In this document: positions 16,654-20,195 of the stretch, piece by piece | How the letters are laid out: every line of letters starts with the position of its first letter | How positions within the stretch are numbered: the first letter of the stretch is position 1 | Source: Acanthamoeba lenticulata | Lineage: Eukaryota; Discosea; Longamoebia; Acanthamoebidae | DNA: 20,195 nt | NCBI GenBank assembly: GCA_002179805.1 | Contig: NAVB01000160.1 | Span: 1 to 20,195 of the forward strand | Reading direction: 5' to 3' | Notes under the pieces: generated by a model | What the model was told of the DNA's origin: nothing | What the model saw: only the letters and a program-made list of their open reading frames with translations | Databases searched by the model: none | Translations under genes and position numbers: made by a program

Positions 16654-19187
16654 ATGGACCATCCCGATGCTTCGTTCACCGCCAGGCTGGAGCAGCTGAG
16701 CTCTGCCCTCAACCAGCTCCAAAAGGCCTTGGACGAGTCGCACCAGTTGGGCAAAGAGCTGCTGGGCGAATCGCAAGAGCGAGTGACCAAGCTCGCGAGC
16801 GAGCTGCGCGACGGCACATTCAAGGTCATCATCACGGCCACCGTCAAGGCCGGCAAGTCGACCTTCCTCAACGCTCTTCTGGGCGCGCCGTTCCTTCCGG
16901 CCGGCTCCGTTCCCGAGACAGCTGTCATCGTGCGCATCATCCACGACCCGACTCACCCGGCGGGCTTGCTCGAGGACGGCCAGGCCCGCATTCAGGGCGT
17001 GGCGCGCATCCGCGAGTACATCGCCCAGCGCAACACCAAGGCCAGGACCGAGCAGGACATGTCGCCCATGACCCTCGTGCTCCGTGCGCCGCTGGCAATG
17101 CTGCCGGGAGAGCTGCATCAGGGCGTGCAGGTGGAGCTGTGGGACAGCCCGGGAGCAGGCGAGGCCGGTTGGTCGAGCCTCAACGACGGTCTCAAGGAAA
17201 CGCTCCAGAAGGCCGACGTGGTACTCTACCTGCTCGATGGGAGCAAGCTCGGGAGTGCGCTCGACGACCAGTACCTCGAGGTGCTCGTCAACTCGGTCGA
17301 CACCGTCCTGTTGAAGAACAACAATCACTGGTACATTCAATCTGCGAGTTTAGTTGTGTTGGAGCTCATGATCTGACCTTAGCTCGCTCGCACACGCACC
17401 AACGCACACGTACACGCATACGCAGCCTGTACTTTTTGATCAACAAGTTCCAGGAGACGACGGCGGGAGACGCCACGATCGGAGAGCTGCAAGGCCGGCT
17501 GAGCAAACAGCTCAACAAGCTCCTCAACGCCAAGCTCGGCCAACCGCTGCAGAACGGCGTGAAGACCGAGTGGATCCAAGCCGAGCGCATCCTTCCCATG
17601 AAAGCCCTGTTTGGGTACCTCGCGCGGGCGGCGCTCAATGACAAGCTCGGCGAGGACATCTACAGCTACATCGCCGACATGAAGAGGATCACTCCTGATG
17701 AGGTGAAGCGGTACTCAGAGGAGAAGCTGGCCAAGGCCAAGAAGAAGCTCGGCAAGATCGCCACCAAGGATCTCAAGCGAAGCAACGTCGCGGTGGTGGA
17801 GAAGCAGGTGCTCATGCCTCTGCTGGACCAGCGCGTGGCGCTGTTCCTCAGCACGCGGGCGAACCAAGCGGCGGCCATCTGCGATGACCTCAACACCAAC
17901 ATCGTCGTGGCCCTGGCCACGCTCAAGAAGCAAGACAGCACTTCGAAGGAGCAGCTGGCCAAGCTGCTCGACGAGATCAGAGAGAGCAAGAGCAAGTTTG
18001 CCAGCGTCAGCGCCGACCTGAAGAAGGACAGCTCCGATGAGTACCGCCGGTGGTTGCGGAGGAAGACCGGTGACTTTCGCATCCGAGCCAACAGCGTGAT
18101 CGACGCCATGAGGAGCTCTAGCACGCCGGCCGCGACGATCAACCTGCCGATCCTCGGTCGCGTCTACAAGTGGTTCACCGAGATCAAGGCCGATCTCAGT
18201 GGCGCGAGTCAGAAGGACGAGCTGAAGAAGCGCGTCGCCGAGCTGGGCGAGAAGATGAGCGAGGCGCTCATGGGCCAACTCGACGCATTCAAGGCCGAGC
18301 TCGCCGACGAGCTCTTCACCAAGCAGGCCGCGTACGCCTCGTCCCTCGAGCGGTTCATCAGGCCCTTCCTCGCCGCCCTCGAGAAGCGAGTCCAGAACGG
18401 GCTGCAGATCTCTGTGAAGCTGCCCGGCAAGTCGATCTCGCTCCGGACCGCCGAGTTTGCCGACCTCAAGCGTGAGTTCGCCGCGGCCGAGTCGTTCCTG
18501 AAGACTTCGGAGCACGTCGAGTCCTACTCAGAGACCCGACGGGTCACACACTACGAGGTGACCTACGAGAAGAGCGGGTGCAACGGCACCAGGCGAGTCG
18601 AGCGGCCCGTGGAGCGGACCGTTACGGACAGGAAGACGCGGACGGTGCAGAGCCACAACGTGGACATGGACGCCTTCGTGGCCACGTGGAAGAGCAAGCT
18701 GGGCGACGTGATCGACGAGCTGGAGAGGGTCATGCTGGCCGTCATCGAGCGACAGCTGGAGGAGATGAGCACTCAGGTGGTCAAGCAGTTCCAGACGCAC
18801 CACGACCAGTACTGCGCGATCATCACCCGCGAGACCAGGACGCTCGAGACCGACATCCAGGTCGTCGAGGCCAGGCAGTGCCAGCTGCGCGACCTCGAGC
18901 TGCAGGTGTCCAACGCCGCTGACGTCTTCCACAAGGTCTCCCGCTCGGCCGCCAAGGAGTGCGACGAGACGCGCAACCAGGCATCGTCTCCTTCAGGACC
19001 TACGGCGACTGCGAACAAGGTACCTCATGCCATTACTCAGCAAGAGAGAGAGAGAGAGAGGGCTCAACATGGTAGGTACATACAGCAGGCGCCTTTGCAA
19101 GATCAGGACGACGCCAACCTGGAGGCCGGCCTGCAGAGCAGGCTAGACGCGATCAGCAAGGCCAGGCTGGCCACGCCCGACGTCTGA
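16654..19187 (+). CDS. Dynamin-like large GTPase
   Basis: A probable membrane-remodelling or stress GTPase of the dynamin-like superfamily. Exons: 16654-17330, 17426-19019 and 19089-19187, about 789 residues. The start is the ATG preceding an N-terminal helical segment. Motifs: G1 TATVKAGKSTFLNALLG (61-77), a G2-like Thr in PETAVIVRI (about 89), G3 ELWDSPGAGEAG (161-172), hydrophobic VVLYLLDGS, and G4-like LINKF (about 230-234), created by intron 1 (GT-AG, 17331-17425, phase 2). The remainder is a long helical region with lysine-rich coiled-coil stretches, as in dynamin stalks. It includes a distinctive ERPVERTVTDRKTRTVQ segment. No pleckstrin or proline-rich domain is visible. Intron 2 (19020-19088, 69 bp, multiple of three, no stop) carries a GA repeat, so its retention would only insert 23 residues. 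The C-terminal splice is the least certain part. Confidence 0.82.
17331..17425 (+). other. GTPase intron 1
   Basis: Donor GTACAT, acceptor TACGCAG, phase 2, 95 bp, with CA/CG-rich repeats before the acceptor. Removal is needed to join the G3 exon to the exon with LINKF. Confidence 0.85.
19042..19060 (+). repeat. GA microsatellite in GTPase intron 2
   Basis: Tandem AG units inside a 69-bp intron whose length is a multiple of three. Confidence 0.85.
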
Positions 19188-19339
19188 GCACTCTGCATGG
19201 GTTTGTCACTTCAGTACATCGGCGCGCACAACACGAACAAATATGTGTCAAGCTTGGTGGTGGTGATGGTGGAATGCGCTGGGGTCGGCTTTATGAACGT
19301 CGACGACAGGGTGTGTGGTCACGGGTAAGCGACTATTCA

Positions 19340-20195
19340 CTATGGCGAGTGGATTTCGTCACCACAGTCAAAGTTGACTTGGCTCCTCGTGCTCACGGAT
19401 ATTGCGCGCTTGCGCCTAACCCATGCCGTAGCAACCACACCAAGCACCACCGCCACCACGACCGCCATGGCCACGGCGCCTGCCACAATCGTGCCAATGA
19501 TAAGAGCCAGAGGCGGCCCGGCGCCATCCCCCTTGTCTCCTTCGTCTGTCTGGCCGAACAGCACGCCCAGGTCTGGGTGTGGACCGATCATCATCATCAT
19601 CACCATCACCGTCACCAGACATCAGAGATGATAGAGGAGGTGGGGTCATACCAGGATCGTAGGTGAGTGTTGAGTTGAACCGCGAGAAGGTGAGCACCAG
19701 TTCTGAGGTGACCACGTCCAAGTCAAAGTGCACCGCGTTGGCCGAGAGTTGACCATCAATTTCGGCCATGCTTGTCAATCGGATCTCCGTTTTGGCCTGA
19801 CTGCTGGTGTTGCGATATTGGCCACCGAGAGCCACTGTAGTGACCCCGGGATTGGGAGAGTTGGCACGCCTTGTGAAGTTGGTGAATGGCGGCGTCACCT
19901 TGATGCGCATCACAAGTGTACTGTTGCCTCCACCACGCCAAGGCCATTCGCTCAGACGCACGGTGAATTTGGCAAAGGACGGTTCCACCTGTAGCGTCAC
20001 GTTGCCGCCGATGTAGATGTCTGTCAGCCGAGTGAAGAGGTAGAATTGCACCTGGGCCGTTCCAGTTGCGTTTTCGGTGTCGCTCCCATTGTTGCCCGCC
20101 GGTCGCAGACTGGTGGAAAAGACAAAAGACTGTGCAGCGCCGATGTCCAGTTGGGGTGCCACCTCAACGTAGCCGCGTGCTACCATGTAGCTGGA
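19340..20195 (-). CDS. Type I membrane protein, 3' part (runs off window)
   Basis: The reading frame is open to the window edge, so the N-terminus is missing. Exons: 20195-19652 and 19572-19340, with GT-AG intron 19651-19573 in phase 1, giving the junction NSTLTYDP-DLGVLFG. The long extracellular part is beta-rich with at least six N-glycosylation sequons (for example NGSD, NATG, NVTL, NSTL, NFTR, NTSS). Exon 2 encodes a short acidic/Gly stretch and a transmembrane helix (LALIIGTIVAGAVAMAVVV, continuing to VATAW). An RRKR stop-transfer and a tail of about 25 residues follow, ending at TAG 19342-19340. No named domain is recognised. It is convergent with the GTPase gene, 152 bp apart. A kinase could be encoded on further exons, but none is seen downstream in this window. 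Confidence 0.75.
19586..19614 (-). repeat. ATG/ATC microsatellite in intron
   Basis: CAT/CAC tandem units on plus within intron 19651-19573 of the membrane protein gene. Confidence 0.8.

Overview
The window reads as nuclear DNA of an amoebozoan protist, most likely Acanthamoeba or a close relative. This is inferred from the GC-rich coding sequence, many short spliceosomal introns (about 70 to 230 bp), microsatellites in introns and UTRs, and gene families typical of that lineage: a membrane receptor kinase with periplasmic-binding-protein-like ectodomain, a TRAF-type zinc finger protein, a dynamin-like GTPase, a GATA factor and an ABCG half-transporter. No viral, plasmid, CRISPR, rRNA or tRNA element was recognised. 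All exon boundaries were derived by hand from GT-AG (once AT-AC) signals, reading phase and family similarity.

Layout. 1-973 (minus): 5' part of a single-domain voltage-gated cation channel whose pore motif resembles bacterial sodium channels. 1460-3470 (minus): four-exon GATA-type transcription factor. 4237-5913 (minus): uncharacterised 558-residue protein with a polyglutamine tract. 6147-7012 (minus): uncharacterised spliced gene. 7219-8287 (plus): COMMD7-like gene containing a textbook U12-type AT-AC intron. 8313-about 10110 (plus): ABCG-type half-transporter, N-terminally short, frame-disrupted and cut off inside its membrane domain. About 10110-14163 (minus): large receptor kinase (signal peptide, two PstS-like modules, EGF-like module, transmembrane helix, TKL-like kinase) followed by a frame-broken nucleotide-cyclase-like tail. 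14641-15249 (plus): secreted RidA-like protein. 15484-16362 (minus): TRAF zinc finger/coiled-coil protein with an apparent one-base frame break. 16654-19187 (plus): dynamin-like GTPase. 19340-20195 (minus): type I membrane protein running off the window.

The genes do not form an operon or evident pathway; the organisation is ordinary eukaryotic, with divergent promoters at 7013-7218, 14164-14640 and 16363-16653. The two most notable signals are the minor-spliceosome intron in the COMMD7-like gene and the patch at about 8.2-10.5 kb. In that patch an ABC transporter fragment and a cyclase fragment abut with several frame disruptions on both strands, which suggests either gene decay at a rearrangement breakpoint or a faulty assembly segment.
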